NCBI GenBank assembly: GCA_046594105.1
Contig: JBKJQB010000347.1
Location: forward strand, 1-29,818
Length of the DNA: 29,818 bases
DNA from: JBDSGC01 sp046594105
GTDB lineage: Bacteria; Acidobacteriota; Thermoanaerobaculia; Gp7-AA8
Direction: 5' to 3'
In this document: positions 9,201 through 16,401 of the stretch, one piece after another
How the letters are laid out: each line of letters starts with the position of its first letter
How positions within the stretch are numbered: position 1 is the stretch's first letter
Made by a program: the position numbers and the translations under genes
Notes under the pieces: generated by a model
What the model saw: the letters and a program-made list of their open reading frames with translations, nothing else
Databases searched by the model: none
Told to the model about the DNA's origin: nothing

Positions 9201-10260
9201 CATTGCCGCACTGTTCCGGCTGAAAGCCGATCTTCATCGGATGCGCCGTCTGGCCGCTCAGCAGGAAGCACCGGTGGATCCGGCGCCGGCTGCAGTGGAC
9301 GGAATGATTGGGGACTCGCCTTCCATTCGAGAAGTTCTGGCGACGATTGCCCGCGTCGCGCGCCGGGAAGTGCCGGTCTGCATCCTGGGGGAGTCGGGGA
9401 CGGGCAAGGAACTGGTGGCTCGCGCAATCCATCGCCAGTCCATCCGTCGCTCGAAACCGTTCACCGCGGTCAATTGCGCCGCCCTGCCCGAGAACCTGAT
9501 CGAAAGCGAGCTCTTTGGTCACGTGAGAGGCGCGTTCACCGGTGCTGAACGCGACCGACCCGGATTGATCGAAGCCTCCGATGGGGGCACCCTCTTCCTC
9601 GATGAGATCGGCGAGATGCCACTTCTGGCACAGGCGAAGCTGCTCCGATTTCTTCAGGAAGGCGAGTTCCGCCGTGTCGGCGACTCTGCGAACCGCACCG
9701 CCGATGTCCGCGTCGTGAGTGCAACCAATCGCAAGCTCGACGGATCGATCGAGCAGGGCCGCTTCCGGGAGGACCTTTATTACCGCGTGAGTGGAGTGGA
9801 AATCACTCTTCCCTCGCTCCGGGAGCGGGCTGGAGACATCCTCGCGCTCGCTTCTCATTTCCTGCGGACGGAACATGAAAAGCACCGTTCCGGACCTGCT
9901 GCGCTGTCGCCGGACGTGGAGGCGGTCTTCGAAACGTACCGTTGGCCCGGGAACGTTCGGGAGCTCCAGAATACGATCCGCGGCGCGCACGCTCTGGCAG
10001 CGGAGGCCTCGGTCATCGACGTTCAGCATCTCCCCGTTCGCATGCAGGCAGTGGTGTTGAGTCGCGCTGGAGGAGGGTCCTATCAGGATGCGGTCATGCG
10101 CTACCGGCGGGAGTTGATCGAGAAATCGCTGGAGCAGGCCGGAGGAAACCAGAACCGCGCAGCCACGCTTCTCCGGATGTCACGGCAGGCACTGGCCTAC
10201 CAGATTCGAGAGCTCGGCATCATGGTCCGCCGAGGGCGCGAATCTGTGACGGACTCCTGA
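6292..10260 (+). CDS. Very large sigma-54-dependent transcriptional activator (helical repeats + AAA+ + Fis HTH)
   Basis: The 1322-residue protein ends with a complete enhancer-binding-protein core. This comprises Walker A GESGTGKE (about 1033-1040), the sigma-54-contacting GAFTGA loop (about 1080), the Walker B region GGTLFLDEIGEM, the sensor region VVSATNRKLDGS and RWPGNVRELQN. A Fis-type helix-turn-helix follows (GGNQNRAATLLRMSRQALAYQIREL). The first 1000 residues hold no receiver domain. They begin with a region of unknown fold and continue into Ala/Leu/Arg-rich helical hairpins resembling TPR/MalT-type repeats, probably a ligand- or protein-binding sensor. It follows the receptor kinase by 71 bases on the same strand and may be controlled by it. 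The ATG at 6292 (MTMRG) is followed by another at 6298; neither has a clear ribosome-binding site. Confidence 0.92.
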   Translation: MTMRGTPRRERSITSVDLRSFGWDRALIAVLRHSTLPWFDGVAPSLSLDATPISALGELGVRDRLSLVAQFAAHEALLQFAGVANDGCHAEEWAVIRRRGSDCRLVRISAQRGRSDTPGLAINAIQEFAELVRAPALDVFRQSWTRPEAVYQEVASRLRADAAADLRWTKRAAMGEVASPGAEALREMFGAPSGRWLADDPVCFRSIAAAAALGSERVVALGDAASPVHRLSAIAELSSVIGPLANRSETEVVERVVEAAAVDRLVFTRSSVERADAASSKVLEMLAASEAGLWITRSETSDLPSTRYFVVSPSLAARKELQSRIGLMPPHQQGEWVSAWVDSSAYERFLFHGEVPRAGPDQAWQSVREPARSFLAALALFGSRIPLSTAMEFLHELGFSGPIEELVIAGVTTLDPEAIRFETIPAAETAGTHIPLASRPALCAIASRIAEASGDVMIAARLLIQAGDWSNAARLLEMVEWPSIEVIVETLRSVPTQWLTEPLALRLVGALFDLGQYHQAREAARGLPEDARELALAEIDRRSGEYRLALSRLDRLGERTPRSELLRAELFFLESRYAEMAEALDRIHPSPGEEAVQLSYLRALLARECDGANPSLHALPADHYLQSRLATYHALSAGQLDMAREAALQSLHRARTVPERVDAALDHLHVLFSSGAWREARVEALEMLGLVEETEGDRAAGGVLFLLAYLAADDGQWAHSSQRINRLRAFYRGAEDARRLSEIELLNAHLSFSRGDFSAAKRSALAILQEGLTGQIGEAAALILDEIDWIERRPGPMRSTGRSGNVELTDRYRALCLRRGETCDSIAHPFLRALVAGEICVASNRSEELKLFRNALGTDRRDLAQAIADRLGLQLPAGLENAGERELRILRDVATADFPFSGHPFGELAWRYASRNRLGQWNEIGSLPCTAPTELDALLAAETGDWVRCSDQELLYVEGQSAWSTESRETIAALFRLKADLHRMRRLAAQQEAPVDPAPAAVDGMIGDSPSIREVLATIARVARREVPVCILGESGTGKELVARAIHRQSIRRSKPFTAVNCAALPENLIESELFGHVRGAFTGAERDRPGLIEASDGGTLFLDEIGEMPLLAQAKLLRFLQEGEFRRVGDSANRTADVRVVSATNRKLDGSIEQGRFREDLYYRVSGVEITLPSLRERAGDILALASHFLRTEHEKHRSGPAALSPDVEAVFETYRWPGNVRELQNTIRGAHALAAEASVIDVQHLPVRMQAVVLSRAGGGSYQDAVMRYRRELIEKSLEQAGGNQNRAATLLRMSRQALAYQIRELGIMVRRGRESVTDS

Positions 10261-10342
10261 CACTCCCGTATCGAAACAGAGGCGGTTTGGGGTGTTGCGG
10301 TGTTTGGTACGTACAATCGGGGAAGGTGCGCTCCGCCTCGTG

Positions 10343-11701
10343 ATGTTCCGCAACGCCTTTCGATTGCTCTCGGTCGCGGTCCTCTCCGGATGCGCGCTGT
10401 ATTCGGACGTCTCGATTTCGCCGCTGTTCATCCAGCCGGGAGCGATCGATCGCGGCTCGGATCTCCCTTCCATGGTTCGCAAGTCGGACTTTGTGCGCGC
10501 AGTCGCGCTTGCGGAAACGATCGACGGGAAGGCGAACCGGAGTGCGCAGGAGCTCGCTGCCCTCGGCGCCGCTGAGCTGGCGGCGGGACGCTTCGACGTG
10601 GCGCGGAAGCATCTCCGCGCCGCGCTCGATTTGAACCCCTTCCGCACGAACGCAGCGGATATCGCCTGGCATCTCTCGCAGGTCGAGTACCTATCGAATA
10701 ATTACGAGGCCAGCCTGGAGTGGGCGCATCTCGCCGCAGAGCGGGGAATCGTGCTCAAGAAGTGGCACCTTGATTTCCTCGAGGCCCTCTCGCACGTCCG
10801 TGTTTACCGTTTCTCGGGCGCTTCGGTGGAACGTTTGACCATGAGGATCGGACGTCCCGACGTTCCCAGAATCGAGGCGGGCGTGAACGGGGTGAAAAAC
10901 CTCACCGCGATCGTCGACTCCGGAGCCGTCCTGTCCATTGTCTCGCGCAAACTGGCCGACGAGGTGGGGTTGCGTTTGCTGGGGATCAAGGGAACGTTTA
11001 CCGGGCTGCTGGGAGAGCCGATCTCGGTGGAGTTCGGGCTGGTGGAATCGCTGCAGCTCGGCAGGATGGTCATCCAGAATGTGCCCGTGGCCATCATGGC
11101 CGACGACAAGATGCGCTTCATGGTGACCAAGAGCGAATTCAAAATGGACCTGCTTCTGGGGGCCAACCTGCTGAAGGAAATGCGGATCGAGCTGGACTTC
11201 CGCCGTCGCATGGTCACCTTCGCTCAACTCACTCCGGCCGACCGCAACCCGGCGCCTGATCAGAATCTTTTCTACGATCAGTTCCGGCCGGCGATTCGCG
11301 GTTTGATCAATCGAAAAGGCTGGTTTCTGTTCATCCTCGACACGGGATCCGAAGTGACATTCCTCAACGAAGCCCAGTACAGCAGCCTTCCGATTCAGGC
11401 CCTTGCTCCGAAAATGCACACCGCCACGCTGCAGGGCCTCGGCGGCGCAACCAAGCATGGGTCCAAAGTCGAGAACGTCGAGATCGGCCTCGACCGGTGG
11501 GCCGGTGCTTTTCGCAACCTTCCCATGTATGACCCGGGCGCCAGGGAGCACACGTCCGGAATCATCGGTGAGAACTACCTGAAGAACTTCGTGGTGCTCA
11601 TCGACTTCGGAAGAATGCGGGTCGATCTCACTCCTATTCTTCGCGTCGGGGAGGAGGTGGAAGGGACGATGAGAAGTGGCGCACGCCCCGTGGATCCGTG
11701 A
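10343..11701 (+). CDS. Lipoprotein with TPR-like segment and two retropepsin-like aspartyl protease domains
   Basis: The ATG at 10343 gives a 452-residue protein with a short signal peptide (MFRNAFRLLSVAVLSG) and a lipobox LSGC, so Cys17 is probably lipidated. An upstream in-frame start would bury this signal. About 120 residues of TPR-like helices follow (ELAAGRFDVARKHLRAALDLNP). Next are two pepsin-retropepsin-type modules. The first has IVDSGAVLSIVS and ends with LLLGANLLKE. The second has FILDTGSEVTFLN and ends with GIIGENYLKNFVVLIDF. Each supplies one catalytic Asp (DSGA, DTGS), so the pair may form one pseudo-dimeric active site as in pepsins or clan AA tandem proteins. It faces the periplasm or outer membrane and follows the sigma-54 activator by about 80 bases. 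Confidence 0.85.
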   Translation: MFRNAFRLLSVAVLSGCALYSDVSISPLFIQPGAIDRGSDLPSMVRKSDFVRAVALAETIDGKANRSAQELAALGAAELAAGRFDVARKHLRAALDLNPFRTNAADIAWHLSQVEYLSNNYEASLEWAHLAAERGIVLKKWHLDFLEALSHVRVYRFSGASVERLTMRIGRPDVPRIEAGVNGVKNLTAIVDSGAVLSIVSRKLADEVGLRLLGIKGTFTGLLGEPISVEFGLVESLQLGRMVIQNVPVAIMADDKMRFMVTKSEFKMDLLLGANLLKEMRIELDFRRRMVTFAQLTPADRNPAPDQNLFYDQFRPAIRGLINRKGWFLFILDTGSEVTFLNEAQYSSLPIQALAPKMHTATLQGLGGATKHGSKVENVEIGLDRWAGAFRNLPMYDPGAREHTSGIIGENYLKNFVVLIDFGRMRVDLTPILRVGEEVEGTMRSGARPVDP

Positions 11702-11707
11702 GCCAGG

Positions 11708-13105
11708 CTATTTCTTCTTGCGCTCTTCACGACGACGCGCAGCCCAGCCTTCGACCACTCGTTGGGGGACTCTGCTGAGGGCAAGCGCATCGGCCGGCAC
11801 ATCTTTCGTGATGGTCGATCCGGCACCGACATAAGCGCCCTTGCCGACTCGTACAGGCGCGACGAGCTGGGTGTCGGAGCCGATGAACACGCCGTCCTCG
11901 AGGATGGTTTTGTTCTTGTTCACGCCGTCGTAATTGCAGGTGATCGTGCCCGCTCCGATATTCACGTCCCGGCCGATCTCCGCGTCACCAATGTAGGAAA
12001 GATGCGAGGCTTTCGCCCCCTCAGCGAAGACGGCGTTTTTGGTTTCCACGAAGTTCCCGATTTTGACGTGCGCTCCGAGCCTTGTACCGGCCCGCAGATG
12101 GGCGTAGGGGCCGACCGCCGCGTGCGCCTCGATGACCGATTCTTCCGCCACGGTTCCGGTCTTGATGTGCACATCCTCGCCGACGGTCACATTGATGAGG
12201 TGAACTCCCGGTTCGATGATGCAGCGGGAGCCGATGGTGGTCGCACCCTCGAGAGTGACGAACGGATAGACCACCGTGTCGTTGCCGATGGAAACCGTCG
12301 AATCGATCACCACGGTCTGAGGGTTGCGGAAAGTGACTCCTTCCTTCATCAGGCGTTCGACCACCCGGCGCTGGATCTCGTTTTCCACGGCTGCCAGGTC
12401 CGCGCGGGAGTTCACGCCGAGAGCCTCGACCGGATCCTCGACCACGACCGCTCCGACACGCTGGCCGGACTGGCGCAGAACGGCCAGAAGGTCGGTGAGG
12501 TAGTACTCGCCCTGCGCGTTGTTCGTGGAGAGATTGCGAAGGTGGTCGAAGAGGCCGTCGGCATTGAACACGTAGATGCCGGCATTCACTTCGCGGATCG
12601 CCTTCTGCTCCGCGGTGGCATCCTTGGCCTCGACGATCCGCTCGACGCTTCCCGAGGCATCGCGGACGATCCTTCCGTACATGGCCGGATCATCGAGCTT
12701 CATGGTCAGGAGGGTGAGCGCGTTGCCGGCACTGGAGTGTTCGTCGAGCAGAGCGCGGAGCGTTTCTGCGCGAGTGAGAGGTACGTCGCCCGACAGAATG
12801 AGGATCCTCCGGCCCTTCAGGTTTTCTCCCTCAAGAGAGGAGGCCGCCTGAAGGACGGCATGTCCCGTACCGAGCTGCTGATCCTGAGTGGCGTAGCGAG
12901 CCCGGTCCCCGATTGCCGTCATCACGGACTGACGCTGGTGCCCGACGACCAGGATGGGAGGACGGTCGCAGACGCCGGAGGCGAGATCCAGAACGTAGTC
13001 GAGAATCGGGCGGCCCGCCGCCAGGTGAAGGACCTTGATGGTCGCGGACTTCATCCGCGTTCCCAGTCCCGCGGCGAGGATGATCACATCGAGATCGTTA
13101 CTCAT
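11708..13105 (-). CDS. glmU: Bifunctional UDP-N-acetylglucosamine pyrophosphorylase / glucosamine-1-phosphate N-acetyltransferase
   Basis: The 465-residue protein has the nucleotidyltransferase signature LAAGLGTRMKS at about 10-20. It also has GTGHAVLQA, GDVPLT and ADLAAVENEIQRR, then a left-handed beta-helix acetyltransferase domain of hexapeptide repeats. That domain includes HLRAGTRLGAHVKIGNFVE, NIGAGTITCNYDG.NK and GAYVGAGSTITKDVP. It makes UDP-GlcNAc for peptidoglycan and lipopolysaccharide in the cytoplasm. The ATG at 13105 places the signature normally; the longer open frame upstream would overlap the yvcK coding region and is rejected. It ends 6 bases from the convergent aspartyl-protease gene and follows yvcK by about 60 bases. 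Pairing of yvcK with glmU fits their shared link to cell-wall precursor supply. Confidence 0.96.
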   Translation of the reverse strand: MSNDLDVIILAAGLGTRMKSATIKVLHLAAGRPILDYVLDLASGVCDRPPILVVGHQRQSVMTAIGDRARYATQDQQLGTGHAVLQAASSLEGENLKGRRILILSGDVPLTRAETLRALLDEHSSAGNALTLLTMKLDDPAMYGRIVRDASGSVERIVEAKDATAEQKAIREVNAGIYVFNADGLFDHLRNLSTNNAQGEYYLTDLLAVLRQSGQRVGAVVVEDPVEALGVNSRADLAAVENEIQRRVVERLMKEGVTFRNPQTVVIDSTVSIGNDTVVYPFVTLEGATTIGSRCIIEPGVHLINVTVGEDVHIKTGTVAEESVIEAHAAVGPYAHLRAGTRLGAHVKIGNFVETKNAVFAEGAKASHLSYIGDAEIGRDVNIGAGTITCNYDGVNKNKTILEDGVFIGSDTQLVAPVRVGKGAYVGAGSTITKDVPADALALSRVPQRVVEGWAARRREERKKK

Positions 13106-13166
13106 GGTTGCGTCGGCTGCTCCTGCCAGAGTGGTTGCACACCTGACCGGGAGCAGTGTGCGGTAG

Positions 13167-14225
13167 TCATGCCTCTTCCCGGGAAGAACGCATTCTTTCC
13201 AGCGTCCGGCCGTAGCGATCGTAAAGCCGGAAGATCGTTTCAGCCAGAGCCCCGGCATCGTGCCGAACGTAGTTTCCTTCCTCGATGATGTCGCCGAAGA
13301 ACGGCGTGACTCCAAGTTCCCTCACGGCATTGACGTCGAATTGAACGGGATGCTGATTCTGGGCGGCATAGGCACTGAGGATCGTCTCCGAAGGCCGGCT
13401 GCCATTGAGGACCATGACGTCTGCGATCAGCCCGGCATGCTCCACGATGGCGCTGAGGTGTTCTTCCGCGCTGTAGCCTTCGCTTTCGCCCGGCTGGGTC
13501 ATGACGTTGCAGATGTAGACGCGCAACGCTTTCGCTCGCCGAAGAGCATCGGCAATGGGCTTGATGAGCAGGTTGGGCAAGAGAGAGGTGTAGAGCGATC
13601 CCGGTCCGATCAGGATGAGATCCGCTTCCTCGATGACGGCGAGCGCGCGGGCGGGAGGCTCGGCGTCGGGGGGATCGATGGTCAGCTGGAGGATTCGCTC
13701 GTGTGGGGATCGTGCGGTCGCAGGCTCTCCCAGATAGGAGCCGCTGATGGCGACTTCGCCGACCAGCACCTTGCCATCCGCGAGCGTGGCGCGCAACCGC
13801 ACGTCCGAAAGAGTCGAAGGGATGATCTCTCCCGCGATGTTCAGAACCTCCGAAGCGGTGAGGATGGCTTTGTCGAATCCCCCGGTAATGTCGGTCAGTG
13901 CGGCCAGCAGCAGATTTCCCAGTGAGTGGCCGCCCAGCGAAGAATCTCCGCCGCCGCCGAACCGGTAGCTGAAGAGGCGCGAGAGAAGTTGCTCCTCTTC
14001 CGCGAGGGCCACGATGCAGTTCCGAATGTCGCCCGGAGGCAGCATTCCGAACTCTTTGCGCAGCGCGCCCGAACTGCCTCCTTCGTCGGTGACGGTGACG
14101 ATCGCGCACAAACGGGCGATGGACCACGCTCCTTCGGCATCGACGTATCGCTTGAGGCCACGGAGCAGGGTCGAGAGACCGGTGCCCCCGCCGATGGCGA
14201 CGATGTTCAGGCCGTGATGTCGCAT
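13167..14225 (-). CDS. yvcK: YvcK/CofD-family UDP-sugar-binding morphogenesis (gluconeogenesis) factor
   Basis: The 352-residue protein begins with IVAIGGGTGLSTLLRGLK. It carries TVTDEGGSSGALRKEFGMLPPGD, the YvcK signature, as well as GHSLGNLLLAALTDITGGF and LILIGPGSLYTSLLPNLL. YvcK proteins belong to the CofD-like fold, bind UDP-GlcNAc and act in carbon-dependent cell-wall homeostasis rather than in F420 synthesis. The protein is slightly longer than the usual 310-330 residues because of a C-terminal extension (IRHDAG-type region to EEA). It sits between mglA-like and glmU on the same strand, which makes functional sense with UDP-GlcNAc synthesis. Confidence 0.93.
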   Translation of the reverse strand: MRHHGLNIVAIGGGTGLSTLLRGLKRYVDAEGAWSIARLCAIVTVTDEGGSSGALRKEFGMLPPGDIRNCIVALAEEEQLLSRLFSYRFGGGGDSSLGGHSLGNLLLAALTDITGGFDKAILTASEVLNIAGEIIPSTLSDVRLRATLADGKVLVGEVAISGSYLGEPATARSPHERILQLTIDPPDAEPPARALAVIEEADLILIGPGSLYTSLLPNLLIKPIADALRRAKALRVYICNVMTQPGESEGYSAEEHLSAIVEHAGLIADVMVLNGSRPSETILSAYAAQNQHPVQFDVNAVRELGVTPFFGDIIEEGNYVRHDAGALAETIFRLYDRYGRTLERMRSSREEA

Positions 14226-14286
14226 GAGCGGATCAGCCGGTCGCCGCGACCGGCCTGACCCGGCCGGTCTCCGACAGGAGAAGGGA

Positions 14287-14871
14287 TCACTTCTTTTTGA
14301 GTTCCGTCAGAACCAGCTTGGCGACGGCCTTCAGGGTGTCGAAAACGCCGGTGCCACTCATGGCCACCGCTTCGAAGGTCGGCTCCCCTTTGAAGTTCAG
14401 CTGACGATACATCTCGTCCGCGGGCAGGGCCGTCGGAAGATCGCGCTTGTTGAACTGGAGCGCGTAAGGGACGTTGGCCAGTTCGTAGCCCTGTTCCTTG
14501 AGATTCTTCTCCAGGTTCTGGAGCGACTCGACGTTGGCCTCCATCCTGGCCTCCTGCGAGTCGGCGACGAAGATCATGCCGTCCACACCCTTGAGGATCA
14601 GTTTGCGGGAGGCGTCGTAGAAGACCTGTCCGGGGACGGTGTAGAGGTGAAAACGGGTCTTGAAGCCGCGCACGGTGCCCAGGTCGAGCGGCAGAAAGTC
14701 GAAAAAGAGGGTGCGATCCGTTTCCGTTGCCAGGGAGATCAGCTTGCCCTTGGATTGCGGGTTGGTCTTGTCATAGATCCACTGCAGATTGGTGGTCTTC
14801 CCGCAAAGGCCCGGGCCGTAGTAGACAATCTTGCAGTTGATCTCGCGAGCTGCGTAGTTGATGAACGTCAT
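14287..14871 (-). CDS. mglA: MglA-like Ras-superfamily GTPase
   Basis: The 194-residue protein has P-loop GPGLCGKT (19-26), the switch-II motif TVPGQ (78-82) and NKRD (141-144). The TVPGQ in place of the eukaryotic DxxG Asp is the diagnostic variant of the MglA group. MglA proteins control cell polarity and motility in Myxococcus and are widely found with a roadblock partner. The partner gene ends only 5 bases upstream, so the two are surely co-expressed. The function here may be polarity, motility or another spatial role. Confidence 0.93.
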   Translation of the reverse strand: MTFINYAAREINCKIVYYGPGLCGKTTNLQWIYDKTNPQSKGKLISLATETDRTLFFDFLPLDLGTVRGFKTRFHLYTVPGQVFYDASRKLILKGVDGMIFVADSQEARMEANVESLQNLEKNLKEQGYELANVPYALQFNKRDLPTALPADEMYRQLNFKGEPTFEAVAMSGTGVFDTLKAVAKLVLTELKKK

Positions 14872-14876
14872 GAACG

Positions 14877-15377
14877 CTATTCGCTGAACAGGCTGTCGAT
14901 GTCCTCGTCGGTGATTTCGGCGAAGGGCGAGTCGAATCGATCGGCCAGACTTCCGCGCTCAGCTTCCGACTTCTTCAGAAGCTGTTCGAAAGTTCGTTCC
15001 AGTTCCTGGGAGGCCTTCTTCACGCGCAGTCGCACCAAGCCGAGCGAGGAGCGTTCGTCAAAAATCACCACGAGAATGACGCGCTGAGCCACCAGCGAGA
15101 TGTGGATGTTGTCTCGCTCACCCTCATGGAAGAGGATGGAGAACTCTTTCTCACCGATCAGTTTGGCCAGACCGTCGGTGGCCGCCACGTTGCCGGCCGT
15201 CAGGGACGCCAGAGAGGTCGCGTCGACGCCGCGCATGTCGCCATGCGTGGCGATCTGCTGGCCGTTCTTATCGACCAGGAAGACGATTTTCGAGTTGGAG
15301 TCAACCTGCAGACGCGCGAGCGTGTCCTTGATCAGCAGGTACTCCTCCTCGTACATCACGAGATCAGGAGAGGCCAT
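14877..15377 (-). CDS. mglB: Roadblock/LC7 domain protein, MglB-like GTPase regulator
   Basis: The protein is about 166 residues from the ATG at 15377; alternative starts are 15422 and 15356. It has the roadblock/LC7 pattern: a leading helix (EEYLLIKDTLARLQ), the strand block SKIVFLVDKNGQQIATHG, then DATSLASLTAGNVAATDGLAKLIGEKEFSILFHEG. It also has the central strand NIHISLVAQRVILVVIFDERSSLGLVRLR. MglB-type proteins stimulate GTP hydrolysis by MglA and localise it. The C-terminal tail (KKSEAERGSLADRFDSPFAEITDEDIDSLFSE) is acidic and probably disordered. It sits directly upstream of the GTPase gene and downstream of recR on the same strand. Confidence 0.88.
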   Translation of the reverse strand: MASPDLVMYEEEYLLIKDTLARLQVDSNSKIVFLVDKNGQQIATHGDMRGVDATSLASLTAGNVAATDGLAKLIGEKEFSILFHEGERDNIHISLVAQRVILVVIFDERSSLGLVRLRVKKASQELERTFEQLLKKSEAERGSLADRFDSPFAEITDEDIDSLFSE

Positions 15378-15473
15378 TTTGCGGTTACCAGTGCCCGGAA
15401 TGCCGGAGGGGGAATGTAGCACAGGTCGGCCGCGATCCGTCTCGCGTCCGACTTGCTGTGGCCCGCGCCAGAA

Positions 15474-16067
15474 TCAGATCTCCCGCCGCCCTTCGAGAGC
15501 CTTGGACATGGTGACCTGATCCGCATACTCGAGGTCGCCGCCCACCGGCAGGCCGAAGGCCAGCCTCGTGGCGCGGACGTTCATCGGGCGAAGCTGGTGT
15601 GCGATGTACAGGGCCGTGGCCTCCCCCTCCACGTTCGGGTTGGTGGCAACGATCACCTCACGGACCTCCCCGCTCTGCAGCCGGCGCAGCAAACCGTCGA
15701 CGTCGATGTCTTGCGGGCCAATCCCCTTGAGCGGCGACAAGGCACCCAGAAGCACGTGGTAGACCCCTTTGAAATCGCGCGTCTGCTCGATGGTGGGGAT
15801 GTTGAACGCCTCTTCCACGACGCAGATCGCTGTTGGATCACGGCGGGGGTCGGAACAGATGGCGCACGGCTCGACGTCTGTCATGTTGTTGCAGATGGAG
15901 CAGCGGAAGATCTTCGCCTTGACGTCGAGGATCGCGGTGGCCAGAGATTCGGCCTCCCCCGCCGGGCGTTTGAGAATGTGATACGCCAGCCTCGAAGCAG
16001 ATTTGCCGCCGATGCCGGGCAGCTTGCTCAGCTCGTTGATCAGATTGGCCAGGGGTGGGGCGGTCAT
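15474..16067 (-). CDS. recR: Recombination mediator protein RecR
   Basis: The 197-residue protein starts with the helix-hairpin-helix region LINELSKLPGIGGKSASRLAYHIL. It has a four-cysteine zinc finger (CSICNNMTDVEPCAIC) around residues 55-70. The Toprim domain follows (ICVVEEAFNIPTIEQTRDFKGVYHVLLG, ATNPNVEGEATALYI). RecR acts with RecF/RecO to load RecA at gaps. It lies just after ybaB and dnaX on the same strand, the classical dnaX-ybaB-recR order. Confidence 0.97.
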   Translation of the reverse strand: MTAPPLANLINELSKLPGIGGKSASRLAYHILKRPAGEAESLATAILDVKAKIFRCSICNNMTDVEPCAICSDPRRDPTAICVVEEAFNIPTIEQTRDFKGVYHVLLGALSPLKGIGPQDIDVDGLLRRLQSGEVREVIVATNPNVEGEATALYIAHQLRPMNVRATRLAFGLPVGGDLEYADQVTMSKALEGRREI

Positions 16068-16090
16068 GGGAAGAATGGTCGCTGTACAGA

Positions 16091-16390
16091 TCAGAACAGG
16101 CCGGGGATCTTCATTCCACCGGTCATGGCTCCCATCGACTTCTGGAGCTCTTCATCAACCTTCCGGGCGGCTTCATTGACTGCGGCGACCACGAGATCCT
16201 CCAGCATCTCGACGTCGGTTGGGTCGACAGCTTCTTTGTCGATGGCCACAGCCAGCAGCTCCTTCTGGCCGTTCATGGTGGCTTTGACCATTCCGCCGCC
16301 GGCGGTGCCTTCCACGCGCAGGGCTTCCATCTGCTGCTGCATCTGGGCCTGCATCTGCTGGACCTGCTGGAGCATTTTCTTGGGGTTCAC
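16091..16390 (-). CDS. ybaB: YbaB/EbfC-family nucleoid-associated protein
   Basis: The 99-residue protein starts MNPKKMLQQVQQMQAQMQQQ, a Gln/Met-rich helix, followed by EGTAGGGMVKATMNGQKELLAVAIDKE and the C-terminal helix DEELQKSMGAMTGGM. All of this is typical of the YbaB dimer that binds DNA. It lies between dnaX and recR with gaps of 11 and 23 bases, so the three are probably one transcriptional unit. Confidence 0.95.
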   Translation of the reverse strand: MNPKKMLQQVQQMQAQMQQQMEALRVEGTAGGGMVKATMNGQKELLAVAIDKEAVDPTDVEMLEDLVVAAVNEAARKVDEELQKSMGAMTGGMKIPGLF

Positions 16391-16401
16391 GGACCGCCTC
16401 C

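Noticed and set aside
7198..10029. Long minus-strand open frames (446 and 395 codons) opposite the sigma-54 activator
   Set aside because: The plus strand has a complete GESGTGKE/GAFTGA/Fis protein. The minus-strand products are low-complexity and without motifs.
11762..13288. A 508-codon open frame on the plus strand opposite glmU
   Set aside because: The opposite strand holds a complete, motif-rich GlmU. The plus-strand product has no recognisable domain and is a GC-driven shadow.
14231..14249. GC-rich 8-bp hairpin (GCCGGTCG/CGACCGGC) between the mglA-like gene and yvcK
   Set aside because: No U-run follows and the site is just upstream of the yvcK start, so a terminator is not supported.
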